NCBI RefSeq assembly: GCF_001310275.1
Contig: NZ_LGYZ01000055.1
Coordinates: 1-42,648 of the forward strand
Direction: 5' to 3'
DNA length: 42,648 nucleotides
Source: Nocardia arizonensis
GTDB lineage: Bacteria > Actinomycetota > Actinomycetes > Mycobacteriales > Mycobacteriaceae
This document shows positions 13,585 through 22,343 of this stretch, one piece after another. A program made the translations under genes and the position numbers. How positions within the stretch are numbered: the stretch's first letter is position 1; the number at the start of each line of letters is the position of its first letter. A model generated the notes under the pieces. That model had not been told where the DNA came from and ran no database searches. It worked only from the letters and a program-made list of their open reading frames with translations.

Positions 13585-14015
13585 TACGGTCCCTTCCAGA
13601 CGACGGCGGTCGCGCCGTCGATCTTCATGACGTACACGGTTGTGCCAGGTTCGTAGATCTCGTCGATATTCATCGGACGCGCGGTCCACACCTCGCCGCC
13701 GAGCTTGACCCGGCCCGCGTGCTCGGTGACCTCCTCCAGCACCAACGCCGACTTGCCGGGCAGCGCATCGACATTCGTGAGAGTCGGCGGCGGTGTGCCG
13801 AAACGCCTGCGCAGCGCCGGGCGCACACCGATCAGCAGGACCGCCGAGATGACGCCGAAGACCACCGCGTCGGTGACAAGGGAGGTGCCGGCCGCGGCGC
13901 TGACGCCCGCGGTGCCGAGTGCCGCCGTGCCGAGCATCAACAGCGTGAGATCCCCGGTGAGCATTTCCGCCGCCGCGAGCAGCGCGCCCGCGACCAGCCA
14001 GACGATTGCGGCCAC
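13584..14015 (-). CDS. NfeD-like membrane protein (Rv1487-like)
   Basis: A 143-residue protein with three or so membrane spans: AAIVWLVAGALLAAAEML, LLMLGTAALGTAGVSAA and VVFGVISAVLLIGV. A soluble OB-fold NfeD C-terminal domain follows (about 85-143, KSALVLEEV...GGEVWTARP). NfeD proteins act with the stomatin-like protein encoded next to them. The start is GTG 14015: it gives the length of Rv1487, and a TACAGT -10 box ends 6 nt upstream, implying a leaderless transcript. An earlier in-frame ATG at 14081 would add a hydrophilic 22-residue stretch and is rejected. Confidence 0.88.
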   Translation of the reverse strand: MAAIVWLVAGALLAAAEMLTGDLTLLMLGTAALGTAGVSAAAGTSLVTDAVVFGVISAVLLIGVRPALRRRFGTPPPTLTNVDALPGKSALVLEEVTEHAGRVKLGGEVWTARPMNIDEIYEPGTTVYVMKIDGATAVVWKGP

Positions 14016-14021
14016 ACGATC

Positions 14022-14027
14022 ACTGTA
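14022..14027 (-). promoter_or_regulatory. -10 box for leaderless NfeD-stomatin operon
   Basis: Minus-strand TACAGT fits the actinobacterial TAnnnT consensus and lies 6 nt before the GTG at 14015. There is no ribosome-binding site, so transcription probably starts at the start codon. Confidence 0.5.
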
Positions 14028-14187
14028 GTGCGATCCGGGCGGATCAGGGGCAGGTCTCGCGCGCGTCACGAATTCGGTCACTCACGCCCGTAACCGCTCG
14101 CCGTGGTTGCGCGGTTCGCGCGTGCCGCGATGACCGAGTAGGCGGTTTCGCCGCCGATCTTCTTCCGACTCCGAGGGAATGGCCGAC

Positions 14188-15399
14188 ATGGTTCGACGAT
14201 CACGCATAACGCTTCTCGCAGCCGGTGTGGCGCTGGCGGCGCTGGTGAGCGCCTGCGGTGTCCCCGGCACTCCACGCCCGGGTGAGCCGGACGTCCGCAC
14301 CCTCGAGGTCGGCCCGTATCCGGTCGACCGGCACAGCTACGACCAGGACCCGCACGGCAAGGGCGCGATATTGGAGGGCATCCGCATGGCCGACGCCATC
14401 GCGCCCGTGGTGCGCATCGATCCGGCGCTCAACGTCGGCGTCGACGCGGGCGTGGTGGTCGACAGCGAACAGGCCGTCGACGGATATCTGGCCTCGGTGG
14501 CCAAGCCGGTGCTCGAGCGCCACGGCATGGTCGTCGGCTACCGTTCCATGGGCGCGGACCTGCCGTTCGTGCCGTTCTCGACCCAACCGGCGAATCCGAG
14601 TCCCGACACCATCGTGCTCCAGTTGCTCATGCGCTTCCCGAGTGCGGGGGTGGCCGCGCAAGCGGCGCGTGACCTGGAGGAGAGCGATTTCCAGGTCGCC
14701 CCTGACCAGAATCGCCGGGTCCGCCACCCCGACTACCCGAACGCCATGATCCACTGGCGACCCGGTGTCGCGAATATGGGCGCCTTCGTCGCGGTGGGGG
14801 AGTTCGTCCTGTTCGTCTTCGTGGCGCGGCCGAGCGCCGATGAGCGAGATCTGCTCAACTGGACCGGCAACACCCTGCGCGTGGCCGTCCCCGCCGCGCA
14901 GGCGTTCACGCCGACCCCGATCGACAGGTTGAACACGCTGCGCGTTGACCCCGAGGGTCTACTGGCCAGGGTCGCCGTCGCCGATCGCGATCGGCGCCTC
15001 GATCCCGACCGGTTCAGCGTGCATCCGCCCGCGGCCCTGGTGCACACCGACACCAATCAGTCGGCGGTACTGCGCACGATCGAGCGGGACGGCATCGAGG
15101 CGGTGGCGGTGATCGACAACAGTTGGGTGATGCGGGTGCGCGAGGAGTCCAAGGCGTCCACGCTCGCGGCGGATCTGGTGGCCTCCGCCGGGGTCGAATT
15201 CGATCCGGTCGCCGCGCCCAACGACGTTCCAGGCGCGACCTGTCAGCATCTGAATCGACGCGGCGACACCGACAAGCAGTACCGCTACCAGTGTTTCGTG
15301 ACATACAAGCGGTACGTCGCGGTGGTGGCGAGCGACAGCGAACCCGATGTGCGCCAGCGTGTCGCGGCGCAATACGCCCTGCTGGCCAACAGCATGTGA
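14188..15399 (+). CDS. DUF7373-like lipoprotein
   Basis: A 403-residue secreted lipoprotein. The signal peptide carries Arg residues near the start (VRRSRITLL) and ends in the lipobox LVSAC, with the lipidated Cys at residue 23. The mature part has two similar alpha/beta halves: a first with LQLLMRFPSAGVAAQAARDLE and a second after residue 280 with AVLRTIERDGIEAVAVIDN. This fits a family of large Nocardia lipoproteins annotated DUF7373, whose function I do not know. Two late cysteines (CQHLNR and YQCF) could form a disulphide. ATG 14188 is preferred because GAGGGA lies 9 nt upstream; the ATG at 14179 abuts that site. It diverges from the NfeD operon. Confidence 0.78.
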   Translation: MVRRSRITLLAAGVALAALVSACGVPGTPRPGEPDVRTLEVGPYPVDRHSYDQDPHGKGAILEGIRMADAIAPVVRIDPALNVGVDAGVVVDSEQAVDGYLASVAKPVLERHGMVVGYRSMGADLPFVPFSTQPANPSPDTIVLQLLMRFPSAGVAAQAARDLEESDFQVAPDQNRRVRHPDYPNAMIHWRPGVANMGAFVAVGEFVLFVFVARPSADERDLLNWTGNTLRVAVPAAQAFTPTPIDRLNTLRVDPEGLLARVAVADRDRRLDPDRFSVHPPAALVHTDTNQSAVLRTIERDGIEAVAVIDNSWVMRVREESKASTLAADLVASAGVEFDPVAAPNDVPGATCQHLNRRGDTDKQYRYQCFVTYKRYVAVVASDSEPDVRQRVAAQYALLANSM

Positions 15400-15403
15400 C
15401 CGA

Positions 15404-15424
15404 CGGGCCCGCCCACGTGGCCCG
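15404..15424 (+). terminator. Possible short terminator hairpin after the lipoprotein
   Basis: CGGGCC (15404-15409) pairs with GGCCCG (15419-15424) around a 9-nt loop, 5 nt after the lipoprotein stop. The stem is short and lacks a U-tract. Confidence 0.35.
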
Positions 15425-15443
15425 CTATATCGTGCGGCGGTGT

Positions 15444-15449
15444 TAGTTT
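15444..15449 (+). promoter_or_regulatory. Extended -10 box for a leaderless DUF3097 gene
   Basis: TAGTTT is preceded by TGT (an extended -10 motif) and lies 6 nt before the GTG at 15456. No ribosome-binding site separates them, so the transcript probably begins at the start codon. Confidence 0.55.
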
Positions 15450-15455
15450 CGGGCG

Positions 15456-16286
15456 GTGAGCGGGCGCGACGAATACGGTGACATCTTCCACGGGCACGCC
15501 GGGACACGGAAGCGAGCGGTGCCGACGGTGGTCGCCGAGCACGATCTGGTGGTGGAGGACGCGGCGAGCGGATTCTGCGGTGCGGTAGTGGGTTTCGACC
15601 GCGGCTACGACGGCGATTTCGTGAAACTCGAGGACGCGCGCGGCGCGGTGCGGCTGTTCGCGCTGCGCGAGGCGGCCTTTCTCATCGACGGCGCACCGGT
15701 GACCCTGGTGAAGCCGACCGCGGCGGCGCCGAAGCGACCGAGCCGCTCGGCTTCCGGCTCCACCCGTGTGCAGGGCCTGCGCGCCCGCGTGGCCAGGACC
15801 AGCCGCATCTGGGTCGAGGGCGTGCACGATGCCGCACTGGTCGAGCGGGTGTGGGGCCACGATCTACGGGTCGAGGGCGTGGTGGTGGAACATCTGGAGG
15901 GCCTGGACAATCTGGGCGCGCGGCTCACCGAATTCGGGCCGGGGCCGGGTCGCCGGGTCGGTGTGCTGGTCGATCACCTGGTCACCGGGTCCAAGGAGTC
16001 CGAACTCACCACCGGACTCGGTGCGCACGTGATGGTGACCGGACATCCCTACGTCGACGTGTGGCAGGCGGTGCGTCCCGCGGCGGTCGGTATCGCCGCG
16101 TGGCCGCAGGTGCCGCGCGGGGAGGACTGGAAGACCGGAGTGTGCCGTCGGCTCGGCTGGGGAACGCCTCGGCAGGGATGGCGGCGGGTCTACGACGCGG
16201 TGGACTCCTTCCGCGATCTCGAGGCGCCGCTCATCGGAGCGGTGGAACGGCTCATCGATTTCGTGACCGAAACCGACCAGTCGTAG
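15456..16286 (+). CDS. DUF3097 family protein
   Basis: A 276-residue protein of the actinobacterial DUF3097 family; function not established. Family blocks are clear: LVVEDAASGFCGAVVGF (about 31-47), the charged beta-rich middle, RIWVEGVHDAALVERVWG (about 116-133), GVLVDHLVTGSKESE (about 169-183), GHPYVDVWQAV and EDWKTGVCRRLGW. The WVEGVHD...GVLVDH arrangement resembles a Toprim-like metal-binding fold (Glu...Asp-x-His), which I note as inference. GTG is the start, in a leaderless context. It is followed 71 bp later by an unrecognised gene on the same strand that also appears to be leaderless. Confidence 0.88.
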   Translation: MSGRDEYGDIFHGHAGTRKRAVPTVVAEHDLVVEDAASGFCGAVVGFDRGYDGDFVKLEDARGAVRLFALREAAFLIDGAPVTLVKPTAAAPKRPSRSASGSTRVQGLRARVARTSRIWVEGVHDAALVERVWGHDLRVEGVVVEHLEGLDNLGARLTEFGPGPGRRVGVLVDHLVTGSKESELTTGLGAHVMVTGHPYVDVWQAVRPAAVGIAAWPQVPRGEDWKTGVCRRLGWGTPRQGWRRVYDAVDSFRDLEAPLIGAVERLIDFVTETDQS

Positions 16287-16343
16287 ACGATCCGCAGCTC
16301 ATCGGGGTTGTCACACTGGCGCCCGCCGTCGCGGCGCAGCCAT

Positions 16344-16349
16344 TATGCT
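16344..16349 (+). promoter_or_regulatory. -10 box for a leaderless hypothetical gene
   Basis: TATGCT ends 8 nt before the ATG at 16358, a distance that puts the transcription start on or beside the start codon. No ribosome-binding site is present upstream of either 16352 or 16358. Confidence 0.45.
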
Positions 16350-16357
16350 CGATGATT

Positions 16358-17173
16358 ATGTGCTCTCCTAGTGCCTCGCTGACGGTGTGGGCCGGCTCCT
16401 GGCTGGCCGGGAACAGCGCGCCCGACGACGTGCTCGAGGCGTTGCAGGCGTGGGCGCCCAACCACACCATCGCCGCCGGCGATCCGGTCACCGGCGGTCG
16501 CACCGACCTGCCGTGGTCCTCGCGTGCGAGCGTGCCGGGCAGCGGAATGATGGCGCTGCTCAAGGTCATCCGCGAAGCGCTGACCGAGCCGGGCGCCACG
16601 TTGCGGCTGGTGCTGCCGGTTGCCGGTGATGTGCGCGGTCTTCCGGTCGGCACGGTCTTCGCCGCCGACGCGATCGAGGCGGGGGAGGGTTTGCTCATGG
16701 GCGTTCCGGGGCACGACGGCACCGGCCTGATTCCGGTGTGGGTCGACGACGACACGGTGCAGTGGACGCTCTACAGCATTCCGATGCCCCCCGAACCCGG
16801 GGCGGACATGGCGCTGGGCGAGGCCGAATACGCGATGCGCGAGGCGGTCAGGGATGCCGCGGACGCGCTGATGAAATTGCACACCACCGCACTGGGCGCG
16901 GTCGACTCGGACCCGCGGGAGCTGATCGAGGCCGAACTCGCCGACTACGCGCGTCACGACTATCCCGAGTCGATTCCGCTGCGCGCGAGGCGCATTCTCG
17001 ACACCGCCGATCACGTCGCGGCCATACTCACGGTGGCACAGCGGGAACCGGCCTCCGCGCCCACTTCGGCGAGTGCCATCGGCGCGCAGGAAACGCTGCT
17101 GCGTCCGCTGTGGGATGCCATTCGCGCCGCCCGGCTGGTCGCCGTGCACGCCGCGGCCCGGGGCAACCGCTAG
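16358..17173 (+). CDS. Conserved-looking hypothetical protein, function unknown
   Basis: A protein of 271 residues that I do not recognise. It has no signal peptide and no membrane span. Codon use fits its neighbours, and it opens directly into a well-packed domain (SLTVWAGSWLAGNSAPDDVLEALQAWAP). The first half is alternating beta/alpha (LRLVLPVAGDVRGLPVGTVFAADAIEAG; GLIPVWVDDDTVQWTLY). The second half is helical, with LGEAEYAMREAVRDAADALMK and a long helix near the C-terminus. The pattern suggests a stand-alone cytosolic regulatory or housekeeping factor. The start is ATG 16358 (or ATG 16352), with a -10 box just upstream. It lies 108 bp upstream of the transporter-like operon and might be co-transcribed with it. 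Confidence 0.75.
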   Translation: MCSPSASLTVWAGSWLAGNSAPDDVLEALQAWAPNHTIAAGDPVTGGRTDLPWSSRASVPGSGMMALLKVIREALTEPGATLRLVLPVAGDVRGLPVGTVFAADAIEAGEGLLMGVPGHDGTGLIPVWVDDDTVQWTLYSIPMPPEPGADMALGEAEYAMREAVRDAADALMKLHTTALGAVDSDPRELIEAELADYARHDYPESIPLRARRILDTADHVAAILTVAQREPASAPTSASAIGAQETLLRPLWDAIRAARLVAVHAAARGNR

Positions 17174-17281
17174 CGCCGAGCCCCCGAAATCGGGGGCGCT
17201 GTTCGTCTCCGAATCCGCCGCGCACGCGCGCCGGACGGGGGATACTCGGAACCGGCTGTCAGACAACGACATCGGGGGGGC

Positions 17282-18580
17282 ATGGGTTCGCGCAGGGCTT
17301 TACTGCGAGCGGGGGCGCTACTGCCGCTGCTCGCCGGCTGCACGCCCGATCTGCTCGGCGATCCCGATACCGTGCGCATCGGAGTGTCCTGGAGCGGAGC
17401 CGAATTGGCGGCCTTCCGGGCGGTGCTGGCGAGTCTGCGGCCCGGTCCCGCGGTGGACGTGGTGCCGCTCGGCGACGATATCGACACCGCCTTCACCGCG
17501 GCCGGCCGTGCCGCGCCCGATATCGTGATGCTCCCGCAGGCGGGCGAGGTCAGGGAGCTGGCCGCCGCGGACCGGTTGCGGCCGCTCGCCTCGAGTCTGT
17601 GGTCCGACGGCGGGCGGCGCGATGATTCGGGTCCATACGCCGAATACTGGCGAGACCTGCTCTTCCACGAGGACAAGCCGTACGGCGTACCGTTCAAGGG
17701 ATCGGTCAAATCGCTGGTGTGGTACGACCGCGAGACGGTTCGCGCGTTGAACCTGGGCGATCCGGGGCGGTGGACCGTCGAGGACTGGATCGGGTACACC
17801 CGCGACCTGGCAGGCCGGCCGGTGCGCTTCCTGGCGCTGGCCGCGGCCGACGGGTGGGTGCTGACCGATCTGTTCGAGAACATGTTGCTGGCCGAATCAC
17901 CTTCGGACTACGACGAATTGACACGCGCGGACGGTGGCCGCCGGTGGGATCTCGAGTCGGTGCGCGCGGCGCTCGGCGGCCTCGGAGCGCTCTGGGGTGC
18001 GCCGTCGGCCCTGCCGGGCGGCGCCGGTCACGCGATGACCCGGCAGTTCCCCGACGCCGTGCGCGAGGTGTTCGACCGGCGCACGGCCGCGATGGTGGTC
18101 ATGCCGGATTTCGCCGAGCCCGTCGTGCGGCGGTGTCTGCGCCACACGCGCCGCGGCGAGGACGTGGTCGGCACCACCTGGTTCCCCCCGGTGCGCGCGG
18201 GCAAGCCGCTAGCGCGCATCGTCGGCGGCGATGTCGCCGTGGTGACGAAGCAGGCGGCCGAGGCCGCGACGAGTGTGGTCGCCGCCCTGGCCGCTCCGCA
18301 GGCATCCGTCCCGTGGATCGAGGAATACGGCGGCTTTCTCGGGCCCAATCGACGGACCTCGGCGCGCTATTCGTCGATCATGGCCCCGGTCGCCGAACAA
18401 TCGGCAGACCAGCACATCTTCGACCTGTCCGACCGTATCGGCGCGGTCGGCGGCCGCGACGGTCTGTGGCGTGTACTCGCCGATTTTCTCCGCGCGGTCG
18501 GTGACAGAGCGGGCGCGGTCGAACCCGCGGTCGACCGCGCCGTGCGCGCACTCGAGAGCTTCGAACGGCGGCGACGGTGA
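17282..18580 (+). CDS. ABC-type extracellular solute-binding lipoprotein (family 1, sugar type)
   Basis: A 432-residue lipoprotein. The signal peptide has an Arg-Arg start (GSRRALLRAG) and the lipobox LLAGC, with Cys20 as the lipid anchor. The mature region shows the order of family 1 carbohydrate-binding proteins. These are the opening strand VRIGVSW, a LFHEDKPYGVPFKGSVKSLVWYD hinge block (about 127-149) and DWIGYTRDLA. A FDRRTAAMVVMPDF block (about 261-274) and a helical C-terminal lobe follow. A GGGGGGG run precedes the ATG. Its stop overlaps the GTG of the permease gene by 4 nt, so the two are made together. No substrate can be assigned. No ATPase gene is present in the operon or window. 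Confidence 0.85.
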   Translation: MGSRRALLRAGALLPLLAGCTPDLLGDPDTVRIGVSWSGAELAAFRAVLASLRPGPAVDVVPLGDDIDTAFTAAGRAAPDIVMLPQAGEVRELAAADRLRPLASSLWSDGGRRDDSGPYAEYWRDLLFHEDKPYGVPFKGSVKSLVWYDRETVRALNLGDPGRWTVEDWIGYTRDLAGRPVRFLALAAADGWVLTDLFENMLLAESPSDYDELTRADGGRRWDLESVRAALGGLGALWGAPSALPGGAGHAMTRQFPDAVREVFDRRTAAMVVMPDFAEPVVRRCLRHTRRGEDVVGTTWFPPVRAGKPLARIVGGDVAVVTKQAAEAATSVVAALAAPQASVPWIEEYGGFLGPNRRTSARYSSIMAPVAEQSADQHIFDLSDRIGAVGGRDGLWRVLADFLRAVGDRAGAVEPAVDRAVRALESFERRRR

Positions 18581-20433
18581 GCACGACAGCGGCGAATACG
18601 GCGGCGGCGAGCGCGACGACCTATATCCACGCCAACGGCCTGCGCCTGGAAGTGGCGCCGAGACCGATGCGCGGCGCGCCGGTCCCCGGGCCGCATCCGC
18701 TGCACTGGGTGTCGCTGCTGTGGTTGGTCCCCGCGGTGGCGCTGATCGTCGGCCTGCTCGTGGTGCCGGCCGGATTCACCGTGGGTTTCGCGTTGCACAC
18801 CCAGCCCGAGGTGCCGCTGTGGTGCGCCGTCGGGGTCGTCGGCGTGGTCGCCGTCGTGATGCTGCGGCGCAGGCCCGGCGGGCGAGGTCGGGTGCGCGTC
18901 GCGCTCGCGGCGGTGGCCGCGCTATTGGTCGTCGTGGCGGCGTTACGGCTGGTCGGAGCGCTGACCCTGGCGGGCGTCGCGCCCTACGGTTACACGCTGG
19001 CCACGGTGGCCGTATCGGCACTGCTGTTCGTGGCGGCGCTCGCGGTCGCCTGGTGGACCAAGGATCGCTGGTGGATGTGGCGTCCGCTCATCGCGCCGTG
19101 CGCGGTGGCGGCGCTGGTCTCCGGTGTCGCGTTCCGGTTGATCTTCCAGAGATCGGCGGACGCGATGGGCTTCGGCGCGGCGGGTGTGCACTGGGTGTGG
19201 TTTCTGCTGCTGCCCTTCGCGGCGTTCGTGTGGACCTGGTTCGGCTTCGTCACCGCGTTGCTTCGCGACGGCATCCGGGCCGTCGAGGCCGATCCGGTGC
19301 GCGCGGGATATCTGCGCCAGGTGCGCGGCCGTGATCGGTTGCGGCGGTTGTTGCAGCAGTTGCGTCCCGTGGTGCTGGTGGTTGGCCTGGTCATCGGGGT
19401 GGCCGCGGCCCGGATGTTCGACGTGATCCTCATCGGGGTGCCCTGGTCGCTCCAGGAATGGAACGAGAGCGCCACCGTGCACTGGTGGCGCCTGGCGAGC
19501 GATCCCGGACTCGGCTCGGGTCCGGCGGCGGTGTACGCGCTGCCGCTGGTCGCCATGGTCGGGGTCGTCGCGTGGTGGTTGCAGACCGATATCAGCACCC
19601 ATCGCACGGCGGCCGTGCGCGCGGGTTCGCCGGAGCCGCGCCACATTCGGCCTCGTCCCGACCTTCGTCGCCTGGCAGCGGCGGCGCTGGTATTCGCCCT
19701 GTTCTGGCTTCCGATCGGAGTGCTCGCGGTGGCCGCGGTGTATGGGCCGTACGGATTCCAGTTCGACGCCGTCACCGATCTCGCGAACGACGAGGCGCTG
19801 TGGCACGCGCTCTACACCACCGCGTGGGTGGCCGTGCTGACCACCCTGCTCGTGGTTACCGCGGCCGTGCCCGCCGCGCATCGGCTGGCGGCGGGCCGGC
19901 CGGATGGCAGGTTCGGCCGCGCGGCGATGGTCTGCCTGGTGGTGCTGGCGGTACTGCCGGTGCAGACCTATCTCGGCCCGATCGAAACGGTGGTGCAGCG
20001 CTGGGGTCTGTCCGGCACACAGGTTCCGTTGATCCTGGTGCACACCGCCGCGGGTCTACCCATCGCCATCCTCATCCTGCGCGCGGCACTGCTGGCGCCG
20101 CCGGACAGTCCGGCGGCCGACGCGCTGCACGGACTCGCGGGCCACGGCACGACCGTCCGGCGGGTGCTCGGCACCGCATGGCCCGCGCTCGGCGCGGTGG
20201 CGGTGCTGGAGTCGGTCCAGGTGTGGAACGACTTCTGCGTCGGCCTTCTCATCGGCGGCGCGGGCGGCAGTCCGTGGTCGCTGCTGCTGTGGGGTGAGGC
20301 ACGCCAGTTCGAGGAGAACGCGGCGCGCCTGGCCGCCGGATCCCTGATGTCGGCGGTGATTCCGGTCGTCCTGCTGCTGGTGACCTGGCGGCGTTGGCTG
20401 GTCCCCGGCCTGACCGGCGGTGCGTTGCGATGA
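18577..20433 (+). CDS. Single-chain fused ABC sugar-type permease (two permease halves)
   Basis: A 618-residue integral membrane protein with about 14 spans. Residues 40-335 correspond to an upstream (MalF/UgpA-like) permease with an EAA-type loop LRDGIRAVEADPVRAG (229-244). Residues 365-618 correspond to a downstream (MalG/UgpE-like) permease with a second EAA-type loop (about 514-538, ADALHGL...TAWPAL) and the hallmark VWNDF (549-553). These halves are normally two proteins. The Glu-Ala-Ala motif is degenerate in both loops, which could reflect an unusual ATPase partner. The GTG start overlaps the binding-protein stop, and its own stop overlaps the next ATG. No nucleotide-binding protein is encoded nearby, so a shared ATPase elsewhere (MsiK-like) is the conventional explanation. 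Confidence 0.82.
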   Translation: MSTTAANTAAASATTYIHANGLRLEVAPRPMRGAPVPGPHPLHWVSLLWLVPAVALIVGLLVVPAGFTVGFALHTQPEVPLWCAVGVVGVVAVVMLRRRPGGRGRVRVALAAVAALLVVVAALRLVGALTLAGVAPYGYTLATVAVSALLFVAALAVAWWTKDRWWMWRPLIAPCAVAALVSGVAFRLIFQRSADAMGFGAAGVHWVWFLLLPFAAFVWTWFGFVTALLRDGIRAVEADPVRAGYLRQVRGRDRLRRLLQQLRPVVLVVGLVIGVAAARMFDVILIGVPWSLQEWNESATVHWWRLASDPGLGSGPAAVYALPLVAMVGVVAWWLQTDISTHRTAAVRAGSPEPRHIRPRPDLRRLAAAALVFALFWLPIGVLAVAAVYGPYGFQFDAVTDLANDEALWHALYTTAWVAVLTTLLVVTAAVPAAHRLAAGRPDGRFGRAAMVCLVVLAVLPVQTYLGPIETVVQRWGLSGTQVPLILVHTAAGLPIAILILRAALLAPPDSPAADALHGLAGHGTTVRRVLGTAWPALGAVAVLESVQVWNDFCVGLLIGGAGGSPWSLLLWGEARQFEENAARLAAGSLMSAVIPVVLLLVTWRRWLVPGLTGGALR

Positions 20434-22142
20434 CCGAGACCACTCGCCCTCGCGCCGCGCTCGCGCGCGGATCGGCCGCGCCGAGATCGTCCCTGTGGCG
20501 CGGGATACTCGGGTCCGCACCGGTGGTGTCCTCGGCGCTCGCCCTGGAACTGGGACGCGATCTGGTCGTCAACTCCTTCGGTGACACCGAGGTGATCAAG
20601 ACGCTTGCCACCACTTTGCGGTCGCTGTCGGTCGCCTTGGTCGCGGGCGGCCTGATCTTCGCGGGATACCGGTGGTACGCGCGCCGCCGCGATGCCGACC
20701 ATGCGGCACAGCAGCTCGAGATGCTCGTCGATCTGGACGAACCGGGCCCCGAGGTGCTCGGCTCACCTGCCTGGCGGGAGGCGCCGCCGCCGGCCGCCGT
20801 CGCCTGGCTGAACTGGGACGAGGCGGCGATCCTCGGCGCGCTTCCGCAGCACGATTACGACAGCGCGACACTGCTGGTGGTGCTCGACGCCATCGTCGAC
20901 GCCCCGATACGGTTGCCGGAACCACCATCGGGGCGGGCGCGACCCCGCCCGGAGTGGCGCAATGCGAGCGATCTGCTCGACGACCTGATCGGAACAACGG
21001 TGCTGTGTCCGCATGGTGCGCAGCGCTACCGGGTATCCCGTGTGCCCGCGACGCCCGACGCCGCGCAGGTCCGTAACCGCCCGGTGTGGTCCGCCGCGAT
21101 CTGCGCACTGCTGCGTCACCACGCCGACCGTGCCCGCGCGTGGTCGGCGGCCGTCGAGCATCCGACGTACGCGGGCGCGGCGCGGCGCTGGTTCACCCGA
21201 ACCGCGCCGATCCTGTGCACACTGGTCGAACGGTGCGTCGCCGACGAGGTGGCGCGGAGGCTGCCCGCCTCGGCCCTGCCCGATGTGGTCCGTATCACCG
21301 ATGCCCTGGAGGTCTGGTACGTCCACACCGGGACGGCCGGATCCGCCGAATTTCGCCAGTTGTGCCGGAGAGCGGCCGCCATGCCCGGCATGGATGCGCA
21401 TGTGCTGCACCATGATCTGCTGCGCCTGCGGGGTGGCGCGTCCGACGTGGCCCCGCGGCGATTGCGGCCGGCGCGCTGGTCCACCGGTCTGGCCGCGCGC
21501 GTCCATCACGACCACGGCTTGCGCGCGCTGGTGCGACCCGCGCCCGATCTGCGTGCCGCCGCCGAGGAATTCGAGCGGGTGTGGTGGCTGCTGCCGCGCG
21601 CGGATGTGGGCGCGGAGGTGTGCGCGCTGATCAATCTGGCCGTGGTCGAGTTGCACCGCGGGCGATTCGACGCCGCCGAGGACCGCCTCGATCTGGTGTT
21701 CGCTCGCACCGAGGACGGTCGTGAACCGGGCGGTCGCGTCCACGCGCACGAGATCACCGGCATTCTGCGCTGGATGCGCGGCGAGCCGCGGCGCGCGCTG
21801 CGCAGTTGGCAGACCGCGCTGACCGGATACCGGGCGCTCGAGGACGATCGCGGGATCGGTCGGTGCCTGCGTCATCTCGGGTCCGCGCTGGTGGTCGCGC
21901 CGGAATACGGCGGGGCGGTGCTGGCGTCGAATTCCCAGTTGCGGCGGGAACAGGTGTTGCTCGAGGCGAGCGGATGGCTGGCGGTGGCCGACAGGAACAG
22001 TCCGTCGCCGCCCACTCCGCCCCGGGAGTCGGACTATCGAACGGAGGTCCGCGACGCTCTGCGGCCGACCCCACCGCTGACCGAGATCAGGTCGTGGCCC
22101 ATCGCGGTCGAGGACCCGCACCTGCGCGCCGAATCCGCGTAA
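20430..22142 (+). CDS. Membrane-anchored helical-repeat protein, function unknown
   Basis: A 570-residue protein coupled to the permease by an ATGA overlap. It has an N-terminal basic region, one clear membrane span (about 62-83, LRSLSVALVAGGLIFAGYRWY) and then a long helical cytosolic part. The segment about 385-500 reads like TPR helices (AEVCALINLAVVELHRGRFDAAEDRL; ITGILRWMRGEPRRALRSWQTAL; GIGRCLRHLGSAL). The middle holds an Ala/Arg-rich helical region with RVSRVP and WSAAICALLRHH. I recognise no catalytic motif or nucleotide site. Its place after a binding protein and a fused permease suggests a partner or regulator of that transporter, which is inference. Confidence 0.72.
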   Translation: MTETTRPRAALARGSAAPRSSLWRGILGSAPVVSSALALELGRDLVVNSFGDTEVIKTLATTLRSLSVALVAGGLIFAGYRWYARRRDADHAAQQLEMLVDLDEPGPEVLGSPAWREAPPPAAVAWLNWDEAAILGALPQHDYDSATLLVVLDAIVDAPIRLPEPPSGRARPRPEWRNASDLLDDLIGTTVLCPHGAQRYRVSRVPATPDAAQVRNRPVWSAAICALLRHHADRARAWSAAVEHPTYAGAARRWFTRTAPILCTLVERCVADEVARRLPASALPDVVRITDALEVWYVHTGTAGSAEFRQLCRRAAAMPGMDAHVLHHDLLRLRGGASDVAPRRLRPARWSTGLAARVHHDHGLRALVRPAPDLRAAAEEFERVWWLLPRADVGAEVCALINLAVVELHRGRFDAAEDRLDLVFARTEDGREPGGRVHAHEITGILRWMRGEPRRALRSWQTALTGYRALEDDRGIGRCLRHLGSALVVAPEYGGAVLASNSQLRREQVLLEASGWLAVADRNSPSPPTPPRESDYRTEVRDALRPTPPLTEIRSWPIAVEDPHLRAESA

Positions 22143-22193
22143 CCCGGATTTCTGAGAAGACCCGGTGTTTCCGACGCATTCACCGTGTGGCGA

Positions 22194-22223
22194 TTGACGC
22201 GGGCACCGGGCGGTTTCTAATGT
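22194..22223 (+). promoter_or_regulatory. Strong sigma-A type promoter for the CorA-like gene
   Basis: TTGACG (22194-22199) is separated by 18 bp from TAATGT (22218-22223). This is among the best housekeeping promoters visible in the window. A start near 22230 gives a leader of about 115 nt to the preferred GTG at 22344, or almost none to an alternative GTG at 22239. Confidence 0.6.
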
Positions 22224-22343
22224 GGGACCGCGCAATTCGTGCGCACCCCGACACGACGAAGCGAGGTGAGCGGCGCACGCCGTGGCCTCTCGGCGCCACC
22301 AGGTACGACGATCCGAGTCTGGAGTTCACGCCATGGCACGACA

